Of a stretch of 64,000 nt of DNA, positions 44,462 through 53,734 are shown piece by piece (position 1 is the stretch's first letter; every line of letters starts with the position of its first letter). The notes under the pieces are model-generated. The model was not told the origin of the DNA, did no database searches, and was given only the letters and a program-made list of their open reading frames with translations. The DNA is from Pantoea vagans (GTDB taxonomy: Bacteria; Pseudomonadota; Gammaproteobacteria; Enterobacterales; Enterobacteriaceae): positions 2,046,001 to 2,110,000 of the forward strand of contig NZ_CP011427.1 of the NCBI RefSeq assembly GCF_001506165.1, written 5' to 3'. The position numbers and the translations under genes are program-made.

Positions 44462-44896
44462 TTAATTCACCTGTTTGAAGCTGCGGTAGTGATCGGTGGT
44501 GAGAAAGATCAGGCCATCTGAAGAGTAAAGCAGACGATCGGCATCGCGGTGTCCACAATCGTAATTCACATCCGCTTCATACCACTGCCGTCCGGCTTGC
44601 ATCGGCAGGCGCTGCTCGCGGTTGCTAAAACGATCGCCCCCAATTGCTCGACCAGGCAACACGTTGCACAGATCGCCTTTGCTCGGGTTCCAGCCCTGGC
44701 GACGCGCTTCACTTTTGGTGAGATAGAGGTCCGGCAGTTTGTGATGCTGCTGCAACCAGCGCGCGACCGTATTGGCATCGGTGAGTTGTGCGATGTCCGT
44801 GTGGCTTGATGCCGTTTTATTGCTTAAATGGGGTTTCAGCCCGGCCCAGGTGGCGGCCAGCGCGAAGATTAATCCGATCCAGAGTTTCTTTGACAT
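44462..44896 (-). CDS. Secreted barnase-like guanyl-specific ribonuclease
   Basis: This 144-residue protein has an N-terminal signal/anchor (LWIGLIFALAATWAGL) and the N1/barnase domain. The catalytic Glu is in WYEADVNYDCGHRDADR, the Arg follows in the same segment, and the catalytic His is in TTDHYRSF; LYSSDGLIFLT is also conserved. It should cut RNA at guanosines outside the cytoplasm. The barstar gene follows directly, and the pair ends against srfC. Confidence 0.9.
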   Translation of the reverse strand: MSKKLWIGLIFALAATWAGLKPHLSNKTASSHTDIAQLTDANTVARWLQQHHKLPDLYLTKSEARRQGWNPSKGDLCNVLPGRAIGGDRFSNREQRLPMQAGRQWYEADVNYDCGHRDADRLLYSSDGLIFLTTDHYRSFKQVN

Positions 44897-44956
44897 AGTG
44901 ACATCCTGATTGACAGGAAGCCGATGATAGCAGGATTACAACGAAGAGGAACGCGG

Positions 44957-44973
44957 GCCAGCGAAGCTGGCCC
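44957..44973. other. Small hairpin in the rarA-barnase gap
   Basis: GGCCAGC-GAA-GCTGGCC forms a strong 7-bp stem in the 88-bp gap between the barnase promoter region and the rarA stop. It lacks a T-run on either strand, so termination of rarA is possible but not certain. Confidence 0.4.
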
Positions 44974-44984
44974 TGGCGGAGGTG

Positions 44985-45332
44985 TTACTGCATGGCACTC
45001 GCGGTTGGCACGGCATGACGACGCCATGCACCTGGCGCGACGCCATACTGACGTTTGAAGCTCCGGTTGAACGACTGCTGCGAATCAAACCCCAGTGAAA
45101 TCGCCACATTAAGGATCGGTTCGTTGGTGGTCGTTAAACGGTCCGCCGATTTTTTCAGTTTTTTATTCCGGATGTACTCACCCAGCGGATAGCCGGTGTG
45201 TTCTTTGAACATACGCTGCAGGTGCCACTTCGAATAACCGGCGCGCCCCGCTACGGTGTCCAGATCCAGACGTGCTTCAATGTTGTTATCAATCCAGTCG
45301 ATCAGATCGTGAATAAATGCGTCGCTCATCAT
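44985..45332 (-). CDS. rarA: RarA-like AraC/XylS activator (MarA/SoxS/RamA family)
   Basis: This 115-residue regulator consists only of the two helix-turn-helix motifs of the MarA/SoxS/Rob group (RAGYSKWHLQRMFKEHTGYPLGEY-type first motif; SLGFDSQQSFNRSFKRQYG second motif). In Klebsiella rarA lies divergent to oqxAB and activates it; the arrangement here is the same. GGAG lies upstream of the ATG pair at 45332/45329; either may be used. Confidence 0.82.
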   Translation of the reverse strand: MMSDAFIHDLIDWIDNNIEARLDLDTVAGRAGYSKWHLQRMFKEHTGYPLGEYIRNKKLKKSADRLTTTNEPILNVAISLGFDSQQSFNRSFKRQYGVAPGAWRRHAVPTASAMQ

Positions 45333-45407
45333 CCCATTTTCTCCCGTCGCCTTGACGAACAGTATCAGTATCAGTTGCAATTACATTTTAAGGGTGACTG
45401 ACTATGA

Positions 45408-45562
45408 CATTTAATGCAAGTTTTATTATTGCATTAAATGCCGCACTCGCTGTAGGGGCTTTCCCCCTCTGAAACGAATTGATCAAAACAGCACATAAAG
45501 TGTATCAGATATTCTTGCAGATGCAGTTTGCAGCAGCCTACACTCATCGCGTTTTAATGCAA
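45408..45562. promoter_or_regulatory. TTTAATGCAA motif three times between rarA and oqxA
   Basis: CATTTAATGCAA (45408-45419) and TTGCATTAAATG (45429-45440) form a perfect 12-bp-arm inverted repeat with a 9-nt loop. A third TTTAATGCAA is at 45553-45562, close to oqxA. The repeated motif in the 295-bp divergent promoter region is a likely operator, for the Rrf2 repressor or RarA. Confidence 0.65.
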
Positions 45563-45627
45563 TCTTAAAAGTTGCAGATTTTTCGTACATGTCCTTTCTT
45601 TTTTCACATCAAAGCGGAATAACAACA

Positions 45628-46782
45628 ATGCATCTGCAAACATATGGGGTTCGTCGGGCGGTAAGCCTGTCAGGAGTGATGTTGCTGGGAAGCCTGCTGG
45701 CCGGTTGCGATCGCGGAGTGGCGCAAAACGCCCCACCCCCGCCGCCCGAAGTGAGTGTCGCGCAGGTGGTTCAACAACAGGTTAGCCAGTGGGATAGCTT
45801 CAACGGACGTTTTGAAGCGGTGCAGAGTGTGCAGCTGCGACCGCGCGTCTCGGGCTATATCGATCAGGTTAACTATCGCGAAGGCGATGACGTGAAAAAA
45901 GGCCAGGTGCTGTTCACCATTGACGATCGCACCTATCGCGCCACGCTGGAACAGGCACAGGCTGAATTAGCCACCGCACGCAGCCAGGCATCGCTGGCGC
46001 GCAGTGAGTCGGCGCGTACCGATAAGCTGATTGGTACCAACGTGGTGTCACGCGAAGAGTGGGAACAACGTCGCTCTGCGGCTAACCAGGCGCAGGCCAA
46101 TGTGCTGTCCGCGCAGGCCGCCGTGGATATGGCGCAGCTGAATCTCGACTTCACCCGCGTGACCGCACCGATTGATGGTCGTGCCAGCCGCGCGATGATC
46201 ACCACCGGTAACCTGGTCACCGCCGGGGACAGCGCCAGCGTGCTGACCACGCTGGTGTCACAGGATCGCATTTACGTCTATTTCGATGTGGATGAAGCGA
46301 CCTATCTGCAATATCAGACCTTAGCGCGTCAGGGGCAAAATCGCGGCGCACTGCCGGTGGAGATTGCGCTGACCGGTGAGCAAGGGTATCCCCATCGCGG
46401 CACCGTTGATTTCCTTGATAACCAGCTGACCGCCAGCACCGGCACCATTCGTATGCGCGCCACGCTGGATAACCACGAACATCAGTTTACGCCAGGTTTG
46501 TTTGCCCGCGTGCGTTTGCCAGGCAGTGCCGCGTTTAACGCGCTGCTGGTGGACGATAAAGCGGTGCTGACCGATCAGGATCGTAAATACGTCTATGTGG
46601 TTGATGCACAGGGTAAAGCCCAGCGTCGCGACATTCAGGCTGGCGAGATGGCGAATGGCCTGCGCATTGTGCAATCCGGATTACAGCCGGGTGACAAGGT
46701 GATCGTAAATGGTCTGCAGAAAGTCTTCATGCCTGGCATGCCGGTGAAAGCTCAACCGGTGGCAATGCGCTCCGCTCAATAA
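45628..46782 (+). CDS. oqxA: OqxA-like periplasmic adaptor of an RND multidrug efflux pump
   Basis: This 384-residue membrane-fusion lipoprotein has a lipobox (LLAGC) and the adaptor domains: barrel-sandwich/lipoyl (QLRPRVSGYIDQVNYREGDDV), helical hairpin (about residues 95-165), and beta-barrel (NLVTAGDSASVLTTLVSQ). Many segments agree with Klebsiella OqxA as I recall it, e.g. VSQWDSFNGRFEAV and LVDDKAVLTDQDRKYVYVVD. The ATG at 45628 begins the lipoprotein signal. It precedes oqxB by 18 bp. No outer-membrane factor gene is present, so TolC is presumably used. Confidence 0.9.
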   Translation: MHLQTYGVRRAVSLSGVMLLGSLLAGCDRGVAQNAPPPPPEVSVAQVVQQQVSQWDSFNGRFEAVQSVQLRPRVSGYIDQVNYREGDDVKKGQVLFTIDDRTYRATLEQAQAELATARSQASLARSESARTDKLIGTNVVSREEWEQRRSAANQAQANVLSAQAAVDMAQLNLDFTRVTAPIDGRASRAMITTGNLVTAGDSASVLTTLVSQDRIYVYFDVDEATYLQYQTLARQGQNRGALPVEIALTGEQGYPHRGTVDFLDNQLTASTGTIRMRATLDNHEHQFTPGLFARVRLPGSAAFNALLVDDKAVLTDQDRKYVYVVDAQGKAQRRDIQAGEMANGLRIVQSGLQPGDKVIVNGLQKVFMPGMPVKAQPVAMRSAQ

Positions 46783-46800
46783 CAATCGAGACTGCCTGTT

Positions 46801-49800
46801 ATGGATTTCTCCCGCTTTTTTATCGACCGACCGATCTTCGCGGCGGTGCTGTCGATTTTGATCTTTACCACCGGACTGATCGCCATACCGCTGTTGCCGA
46901 TCAGTGAATATCCCAACGTGGTGCCACCCAGCGTGCAGGTGCGCGCGGAATACCCAGGTGCCAACCCCAAAGTGATTGCAGATTCCGTGGCGACGCCGCT
47001 GGAAGAGGCCATCAACGGGGTTGAGAACATGATGTACATGAAGTCGGTTGCCGGTTCCGATGGCGTGCTGGTCACCACCGTGACTTTCCGTCCAGGTACC
47101 GATCCCGATCAAGCGCAGGTCCAGGTGCAGAACCGTGTGGCGCAGGCGGAAGCCCGTTTGCCCGAAGAGGTGCGTCAACTCGGCCTGACCACACAGAAGA
47201 TGTCACCCACGCTGACGCTGGTGGTGCATATGTTCTCGCCTCACGGTAAGTACGATTCACTCTATCTGCGTAACTACGCCACCTTAAAGGTCAAAGATGA
47301 ACTGGCGCGCTTGCCTGGCGTGGGACAGATTCAGATCTTCGGTGCCGGTGAGTACGCGATGCGCGTCTGGCTCGACCCCAACAAAGTGGCGGCGCGTGGT
47401 ATGACCGCTTCTGATGTGGTCAGCGCGATGCAGGAGCAGAACGTGCAGGTGTCTGCTGGTCAACTCGGTGCAGAGCCGACCAAAAAGGCCAGCGATTTCC
47501 TGCTGTCCATCAACACGCAGGGCCGCCTGGAGAGTGAAGAGCAGTTCGGCAATATCATTCTGAAGACCGCTGACGATGGTACGCTGGTGCGCCTGCGTGA
47601 CGTGGCACGAATTGAGATGGGTTCAGGCAGCTATGCCCTGCGCTCTCAGTTGAATAACAAAGATGCCGTCGGTATCGGTATCTTCCAGGCGCCAGGCGCC
47701 AACGCCATCGATCTGTCTAATGCCGTGCGTGCCAAAATGGCCGAACTGGCGACTCGCTTCCCGGATGATGTGCAGTGGGCGGCACCTTACGATCCAACCG
47801 TGTTCGTGCGTGACTCGATCCGTGCCGTGGTGCAAACGCTGTTTGAGGCGATTGTGCTGGTGGTATTGGTGGTGATCCTGTTCCTGCAAACCTGGCGTGC
47901 CTCCATCATTCCGTTGCTGGCGGTGCCGGTTTCGGTGGTAGGTACTTTCAGCGTGCTCTATCTGTTGGGCTTCTCGCTGAACACGCTCAGTCTGTTTGGT
48001 CTGGTGCTGGCGATAGGTATCGTGGTCGATGACGCCATCGTGGTGGTGGAAAACGTCGAACGTAATATCGCCATGGGCCTGTCCCCCACCGCGGCGGCGC
48101 ATCAGGCGATGCGTGAAGTGTCGGGACCGATTATCGCCATTGCCTTGGTGCTGTGTGCCGTATTCGTGCCGATGGCGTTCCTCTCCGGCGTGACGGGGCA
48201 ATTCTATAAGCAGTTTGCGGTGACCATTGCTATTTCGACGGTGATTTCGGCGATCAACTCGCTGACCTTATCGCCAGCGCTGGCGGCGAAACTGTTGAAG
48301 GCACACGATGCGCCGAAGGATATGCCAACACGTCTGATTGATCGTCTGCTTGGCTGGTTATTCCGTCCGTTCAATCGCTTCTTCCAGCGCAGTTCGGATG
48401 GCTATGAGTCAATGGTGGGCAAAACCCTGCGTCGTCGCGGTGCGGTGTTCGGCGTCTACGTGCTGTTGCTGGCCGGTGCAGGCTTTATGTTCCACACCGT
48501 ACCCGGCGGGTTTATCCCCACTCAGGACAAGCTCTACCTGATTGGCGGCGTGAAGATGCCTGAGGGTTCATCGCTGGCGCGTACCGATGAAGTGATTCGT
48601 AAGATGAGCGAGATCGGCATGAACACCGAAGGTGTGGCCTATTCGGTCGCCTTCCCCGGCCTGAACGCCCTGCAGTTCACCAACACGCCGAACACCGGTA
48701 CCGTGTTCTTTGGCCTGAAACCATTTAGTGAACGTACACGTAGCGCAGCGGAGATCAATGCCGAGATCAACGCCAAGATCGCCAAAATCCAGCAAGGCTT
48801 CGGCTTCTCGATCATGCCACCGCCGATTCTCGGGTTAGGTCAAGGTTCGGGTTATTCGCTGTATGTGCAGGATCGTGCAGGTTTGGGCTACGGTGCGTTA
48901 CAAACTGCCATCAACACCCTGTCCGGTGCGGTGATGCAGACCCCAGGCATGATGTTCCCGATCTCCTCTTACCAGGCAAACGTCCCGCAATTGGATGTGC
49001 AGGTGGATCGTGATAAAGCCAAGGCGCAAGGAGTGTCACTCACCGATCTGTTCAGCACCTTGCAAATCTATCTGGGTTCGTCTTACGTCAATGATTTCAA
49101 CAAGTTTGGACGTACCTGGCGTGTGATGGCGCAGGCAGACGGCGATTTCCGCGATACCGTGCAGGATATCGCTAATCTGCGTACCCGTAATAACCAGGGT
49201 GAGATGGTACCGATTGGCAGTATGGTCAACATCACCACAACTTACGGTCCTGACCCGGTGATCCGTTACAACGGTTATCCAGCAGCCGACCTGATTGGTG
49301 ACGCCGATCCGCGCGTGCTCTCCTCAGCCCAGGCGATGGAGAAGCTGGAAGCGATGTCGAGCCAGGTGCTGCCGAACGGTATGAACATCGAATGGACCGA
49401 TCTGAGCTATCAGCAGGCAACCCAAGGTAACACCGCGTTTATCGTTTTCCCGGTGGCGGTACTGTTAGCCTTCCTGGTGTTGGCGGCGCTGTATGAGAGC
49501 TGGACCTTGCCGTTGGCGGTGATCCTGATTGTGCCAGTGACCATGCTGTCAGCGCTGGTCGGCGTGTGGCTGACTGGTGGCGATAACAACGTGTTTGTCC
49601 AGGTGGGCCTGGTGGTGCTGATGGGGCTGGCGTGTAAGAACGCGATTTTGATTGTCGAGTTTGCGCGTGAGCTGGAGATGCAGGGCAAAGGAATTGTCGA
49701 ATCCGCGCTCGAAGCCTGTCGTCTCCGTCTGCGCCCGATCGTGATGACCTCTATCGCCTTTATCGCCGGTACCGTACCGCTGATTCTTGGTGAAGGTGCC

Positions 49801-49953
49801 GGTGCGGAAGTGCGTGGTGTCACAGGGATTACCGTGTTCTCCGGCATGCTGGGCGTGACGCTGTTTGGTCTGTTCCTGACGCCGGTGTTCTACGTGACAT
49901 TGCGTAAGCTGGTGACGCGTAAGCAGCCCGCCGCAGAGGTACAGACGGTTTAA
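46801..49953 (+). CDS. oqxB: OqxB-like RND efflux pump, inner-membrane transporter
   Basis: This 1050-residue proton-driven exporter has twelve helices and two large periplasmic loops. The start MDFSRFFIDRPIFAAVLSIL, the helix-4 proton relay GIVVDDAIVVVENVERNI and the C-terminal helix-10/11 region GLACKNAILIVEFAREL are standard RND signatures. The sequence follows OqxB closely throughout. OqxAB exports quinolones, chloramphenicol and other compounds in Klebsiella; natural substrates are probably plant or host-derived molecules. Confidence 0.93.
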   Translation: MDFSRFFIDRPIFAAVLSILIFTTGLIAIPLLPISEYPNVVPPSVQVRAEYPGANPKVIADSVATPLEEAINGVENMMYMKSVAGSDGVLVTTVTFRPGTDPDQAQVQVQNRVAQAEARLPEEVRQLGLTTQKMSPTLTLVVHMFSPHGKYDSLYLRNYATLKVKDELARLPGVGQIQIFGAGEYAMRVWLDPNKVAARGMTASDVVSAMQEQNVQVSAGQLGAEPTKKASDFLLSINTQGRLESEEQFGNIILKTADDGTLVRLRDVARIEMGSGSYALRSQLNNKDAVGIGIFQAPGANAIDLSNAVRAKMAELATRFPDDVQWAAPYDPTVFVRDSIRAVVQTLFEAIVLVVLVVILFLQTWRASIIPLLAVPVSVVGTFSVLYLLGFSLNTLSLFGLVLAIGIVVDDAIVVVENVERNIAMGLSPTAAAHQAMREVSGPIIAIALVLCAVFVPMAFLSGVTGQFYKQFAVTIAISTVISAINSLTLSPALAAKLLKAHDAPKDMPTRLIDRLLGWLFRPFNRFFQRSSDGYESMVGKTLRRRGAVFGVYVLLLAGAGFMFHTVPGGFIPTQDKLYLIGGVKMPEGSSLARTDEVIRKMSEIGMNTEGVAYSVAFPGLNALQFTNTPNTGTVFFGLKPFSERTRSAAEINAEINAKIAKIQQGFGFSIMPPPILGLGQGSGYSLYVQDRAGLGYGALQTAINTLSGAVMQTPGMMFPISSYQANVPQLDVQVDRDKAKAQGVSLTDLFSTLQIYLGSSYVNDFNKFGRTWRVMAQADGDFRDTVQDIANLRTRNNQGEMVPIGSMVNITTTYGPDPVIRYNGYPAADLIGDADPRVLSSAQAMEKLEAMSSQVLPNGMNIEWTDLSYQQATQGNTAFIVFPVAVLLAFLVLAALYESWTLPLAVILIVPVTMLSALVGVWLTGGDNNVFVQVGLVVLMGLACKNAILIVEFARELEMQGKGIVESALEACRLRLRPIVMTSIAFIAGTVPLILGEGAGAEVRGVTGITVFSGMLGVTLFGLFLTPVFYVTLRKLVTRKQPAAEVQTV

Positions 49954-49972
49954 AATCGTTTACTGTTAGCAT

Positions 49973-50005
49973 GGGCGGTCGGTCCAGCGTGGCCGCCCTT
50001 TTTTA
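49973..50005 (+). terminator. Intrinsic terminator of oqxAB
   Basis: GGGCGG (49973-49978) and CCGCCC (49993-49998) form the stem, followed by TTTTTTAT. It abuts the stop of the convergent sensor kinase gene. Confidence 0.85.
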
Positions 50006-51445
50006 TAGCGGGACGAAAAGCTGGAAGCAGGCACCGGTGGCGGGTTTTAGCGCAATGTCTCCGCGATGCAATTGCAACATACGCCGGACAATCACCAGCC
50101 CTAATCCCCCATTGTCACGGCGATTCGGATCGATGATGGAGGGCCGTTCAAACAGCGTCTGGCTGACTTCCGGGGAAATGCCGGGGCCGTTATCTTCCAG
50201 CTCCATCATCACTTTTTGATCCTCGAGCCATAGACGCAGAATGATTTTCCCACCCGACGGCGTATGGCGGATCGCGTTATCGACCAGATTAGTCAGGACA
50301 CGCTCAATCATCGACATATCCGCGTCAACCAAAGGCAAACCCGTCTCAATATCCACAGTTAAATGAAGACTGGATTTCTCTAACGCCAGCTCAAATTTCT
50401 GGATCACATCCTGAACCAGGTCCGGTAACGAAAAGCGTTCATATTGTGGCGTGACAACGCCATGTTCAAGGCGGGCTAACTCAAACAGCTGCTGGGCCAG
50501 CATGCCGACTTTTTCGCTCTGGGTGAGCGCGATTTGCAGGTATCGACTGCGTTCCGCCTCGGTTAAGCTGCTGGCTTTCACTGAAAGCGTCTCCAGATAG
50601 CCCTGAATCGACATCAGCGGTGTACGTAAGTCATGCGAAATGTTGGCGACAAATTCACGACGCTGCTGATCTTTCAGCTCCAGCTTCTCGACTTGTAAAG
50701 CAATACGCTTAGCCATATCAATGAACGCATTGTGTAATTGAGCGACTTCATCATGCTGTGGTGAATGGGGTTCTGCGGCAAGAAGGTGTAGCGCACCTTC
50801 ACCCGCAGTCACTTTTTGTGTGAGTTTTCGCACCGGTCTCGTCACCCAATAGTAGGCAACCGCTCCAGCCACCAATCCCAGCAGGACGATCACCACCACT
50901 GACCAAAGCATCGCGCTGCGCAGTACAGATAATTTCACCCCTTGCTGAAGAGATTGATAATTTTCCCCCTGCAAAATCACATACAGATAACCCTCTGTGC
51001 TGTTGCCATTAAGGATTGGCGCGACGCTGAACACTTTATGGGTGGATGTGGAACGAGGATCGTCACCATAGACGGGCAGCGGCCCCCCATCCAGCAACTT
51101 TTGCAGGGGCTGGACGTCAACACGATCACGGTGCACATGCCCTGCTGGCGCATCATTGGCCAGGATACGCCCCTGTGCATCCAAAAGATAAACTTCAACG
51201 CTGGGGTTATAGGACATCATCTGGCCAAAGAGCTGTTTCAGGGCCGGGCCATCGGTATTCCCGGCATTCATCAACACACTGCTTTTGGCGATGGACGCCG
51301 CCAGATCTCGCGACAAGTTCTGGATCATCGCGTCGCTATACTGCTGGCGATTATTGTCTTGAATCAACAGGATAAGCGCGCTGCTGATTAGCAGCATCAG
51401 CGCGAAGACCAGCGTTAATCGTTGGGTGAGCGACAGGCGCTTCAT
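50003..51445 (-). CDS. Sensor histidine kinase
   Basis: This 480-residue inner-membrane kinase has two membrane helices (about residues 10-30 and 180-205) enclosing a periplasmic sensor domain of about 150 residues, then HAMP, the H-box FVANISHDLRTPLMSIQGY near residue 270, and an ATPase domain (NLVDNAIRHT, DNGPGIS, GGLGLVIVRR). It overlaps its response regulator by one base (TGATG). It is divergent from the molybdopterin/cytochrome b operon and likely senses a related envelope stress. Confidence 0.9.
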   Translation of the reverse strand: MKRLSLTQRLTLVFALMLLISSALILLIQDNNRQQYSDAMIQNLSRDLAASIAKSSVLMNAGNTDGPALKQLFGQMMSYNPSVEVYLLDAQGRILANDAPAGHVHRDRVDVQPLQKLLDGGPLPVYGDDPRSTSTHKVFSVAPILNGNSTEGYLYVILQGENYQSLQQGVKLSVLRSAMLWSVVVIVLLGLVAGAVAYYWVTRPVRKLTQKVTAGEGALHLLAAEPHSPQHDEVAQLHNAFIDMAKRIALQVEKLELKDQQRREFVANISHDLRTPLMSIQGYLETLSVKASSLTEAERSRYLQIALTQSEKVGMLAQQLFELARLEHGVVTPQYERFSLPDLVQDVIQKFELALEKSSLHLTVDIETGLPLVDADMSMIERVLTNLVDNAIRHTPSGGKIILRLWLEDQKVMMELEDNGPGISPEVSQTLFERPSIIDPNRRDNGGLGLVIVRRMLQLHRGDIALKPATGACFQLFVPL

Positions 51446-52161
51446 CAAGCATTGCCTCCCTCATCGGGCACCATAAACTTGTAGCCCTGTCCCCAAACGG
51501 TGAGTATCCAGCGTGGTTCCGCCGGGGTGGCTTCAATTTTCAGGCGCAAGCGATTGATATGCGTATTCACCGTGTGTTCATAGCCTTCATGCTGATAGCC
51601 CCACACCAGATTCAACAAGCTGAGTCGTGAGAAGACCTTCCCCGGATGACGGGCAAAATGGTAAAGCAACTCGAACTCGCGCGGCGTTAACTCAATCGGC
51701 GTCTGTGCTAATTTGACTTCACGCGCGACGGGATCAATGCTCAGGCTTCCAAGGCGAAGATTCCCTGCGTCCTGACGGAGATTCTGGCTCATCGCTTCCT
51801 GGCGACGGAACAGCGCTTTAACCCGCGCCACCAGTTCCAGCATGGAGAAAGGCTTCGTCAGATAGTCATCCGCGCCCAGTTCAAGACCCAGTACTCGATG
51901 CACCTCACTGGCTCGCGCGCTGATCATCACAATCGGTGTGTAATGCGGCAAGTTACGCGCACGGCGACAGAGTTCCAGCCCATCTACACCGGGCAACATA
52001 ATGTCAAAAATCAGCGCATCCCAGCGCTGGCTCTCCAGCAGTTGACTGCCTTTGTCGCCATCCGCTGCATGAGTAATATCAAAGCCTTCATCGCGCAGGT
52101 GAATGTGCAACAGCTCTGCGATATTCCCATCATCTTCAACAATTAAGATTTTCTTAGCCAT
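51445..52161 (-). CDS. OmpR-family response regulator
   Basis: This 238-residue regulator has a receiver domain (ILIVEDDGN, phosphoacceptor Asp in ALIFDIMLPGVDG, LTKPFSMLEL) and a winged-helix output domain (ELTPREFELLYHFARHPGKV; VNTHINRLRLKIE). I chose the ATG at 52161 (MAKKIL), preceded by GAGG; an ATG 30 nt upstream is less likely. It sits 153 bp from the divergent cytochrome b gene, its probable target. Confidence 0.9.
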   Translation of the reverse strand: MAKKILIVEDDGNIAELLHIHLRDEGFDITHAADGDKGSQLLESQRWDALIFDIMLPGVDGLELCRRARNLPHYTPIVMISARASEVHRVLGLELGADDYLTKPFSMLELVARVKALFRRQEAMSQNLRQDAGNLRLGSLSIDPVAREVKLAQTPIELTPREFELLYHFARHPGKVFSRLSLLNLVWGYQHEGYEHTVNTHINRLRLKIEATPAEPRWILTVWGQGYKFMVPDEGGNA

Positions 52162-52313
52162 GTTTGCCGCCTCAATGAACATCCTTTTCATCTTATACAG
52201 ATTCGACTTCGCGAGTTATCACATTTTGTTTAACTCTGCGTGAGGACTCTGTGATCAATCGCGACGCAAAATCTCTCCATTCCAAACGGCATAGCGGTAG
52301 AAGGAGAAAAATA

Positions 52314-52913
52314 ATGAAAAGCCACAACCGTAAAAATATTCATCCACTTTGGCTAAGAGCCACTCACTGGATAAATGCCGTTGCGATGGTGCTAATGATT
52401 CTTAGCGGCTGGCGAATTTATAATGCTTCACCGTTATTTCCGTTTTCCTTCCCAAATGAATACACCTTGGGTGGTTGGTTGGGTGGCGCGTTACAGTGGC
52501 ATTTCGCTGCAATGTGGCTGTTTGCCGCCAATGGCATTCTCTATCTCACGTTGAATATCATCAGCGGGCGTTTTCGCCAACGATTCATGCCATTAAGCCT
52601 CCCCCAATTATGGCAGGATGGAATATCTGCATTGCGAGGACATCTCAGCCATCACGATTTAAGCCAATATAATATGGTGCAGAAGTTCGGCTATTTATTA
52701 GTCGTCATTGACGGCATGCTATTAGCGGTATCAGGCTTGGTGCTGTGGAAGTCAGTGCAGTTTCCTTTCCTGCGAGACATATTAGGTGGTTATGACACCG
52801 CACGCTTCATCCACTTTTTTGCCATGGCCTTTTTATGCGCATTTGTTGTTATTCATATAGTCATGGTAGCGCTGGTGCCTAAAACGTTATTACTGATGAC
52901 GCGTGGACGTTAA
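52314..52913 (+). CDS. Cytochrome b561-type membrane subunit
   Basis: This 199-residue protein has four to five membrane helices with histidines placed for two b-type hemes: PLWLRATHWINA, LQWHFAAMWLF, FIHFFAMAFLCAFVVIHI. It resembles the cytochrome b subunits of formate dehydrogenase, hydrogenase and some sulfite-oxidase-family enzymes. The ATG at 52314 has AAGGAG at 9 nt. It should pass quinol electrons to the molybdopterin protein encoded 2 nt downstream, replacing the MsrQ-type heme protein of E. coli. Confidence 0.87.
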   Translation: MKSHNRKNIHPLWLRATHWINAVAMVLMILSGWRIYNASPLFPFSFPNEYTLGGWLGGALQWHFAAMWLFAANGILYLTLNIISGRFRQRFMPLSLPQLWQDGISALRGHLSHHDLSQYNMVQKFGYLLVVIDGMLLAVSGLVLWKSVQFPFLRDILGGYDTARFIHFFAMAFLCAFVVIHIVMVALVPKTLLLMTRGR

Positions 52914-52915
52914 AA

Positions 52916-53704
52916 ATGACAAATAAAAATATTCAGCCTTCAGCCAGTGATAAAGAAGCTTTGGTTAAGGAAGCCACCACCCTGCTGGCAAAACAATTGT
53001 CAGGGCATTCACGACGCCATTTTCTGCGTATGGGCTTAACCGTGGGCGGCGTAGCCATGCTGAGCGGGTGTGACATTGATAATAATCCAGATGTCGAAAA
53101 TGTGTTAAGTCGGATGTCGCGTCTTAATGATCGTATTCAGGGATGGCTTTTCAGCGGTTATAAAATGGCACCTGAATATACACTGCAGGATATCACCCGT
53201 CCTTTTCCGTTTAATGCTTTTTACGGCGAAGAGGATATCCCGCAAATTAACGGTGATGATTATCAGTTGCAGATTGGTGGACTGGTACGTGATAAGCGCA
53301 GTTGGCGACTGCCAGAGTTATATCAATTATCACAACATGAACAAATCACGCGCCATATTTGCGTCGAAGGATGGAGTGCCATTGGCCGCTGGGGCGGCGT
53401 ACGCTTCAGTGACTTCCTGCAATTAATTGGTGCAGACACCAAAGCAAAATATGTCAGTTTCCGTTGTGCGGATGACTATTACACCAGCATTGATATGGCA
53501 TCGGCGCTCCATCCGCAAACGTTATTGGCTTTAACCTGGGATGGCCGCTTATTGCCGCCAAAATATGGTTATCCCATGAAACTGCGTATCCCAACCAAAC
53601 TGGGCTACAAAAATCCGAAACACATTATTTCAATAGAAATCACCAACCGCTTTACCGGTGGCTACTGGGAAGACCAGGGCTACAACTGGTTTGGCGGCAG
53701 TTAA
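52916..53704 (+). CDS. Molybdopterin-dependent oxidoreductase (sulfite-oxidase/MsrP-like fold), TAT lipoprotein
   Basis: This 262-residue enzyme has a twin-arginine signal SRRHFLRMG followed by a lipobox-like LSGC, so it is probably exported folded and lipid-anchored. The catalytic domain has the molybdenum-ligating cysteine in RHICVEGWSAIGRWGG and a C-terminal PTKLGYKNPKHIISIEI typical of YedY/MsrP-like proteins. MsrP reduces periplasmic methionine sulfoxide; the next gene encodes a Met-rich protein, which would be a natural substrate. The precise reaction is inferred. Confidence 0.85.
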   Translation: MTNKNIQPSASDKEALVKEATTLLAKQLSGHSRRHFLRMGLTVGGVAMLSGCDIDNNPDVENVLSRMSRLNDRIQGWLFSGYKMAPEYTLQDITRPFPFNAFYGEEDIPQINGDDYQLQIGGLVRDKRSWRLPELYQLSQHEQITRHICVEGWSAIGRWGGVRFSDFLQLIGADTKAKYVSFRCADDYYTSIDMASALHPQTLLALTWDGRLLPPKYGYPMKLRIPTKLGYKNPKHIISIEITNRFTGGYWEDQGYNWFGGS

Positions 53705-53734
53705 TCTCCCCTAAAACCTTGTAAGGAAATGAAG

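Noticed and set aside
44957..44973. The GGCCAGC/GCTGGCC hairpin as a definite rarA terminator
   Set aside because: It has no T-run on either strand, so it is listed only as a hairpin.
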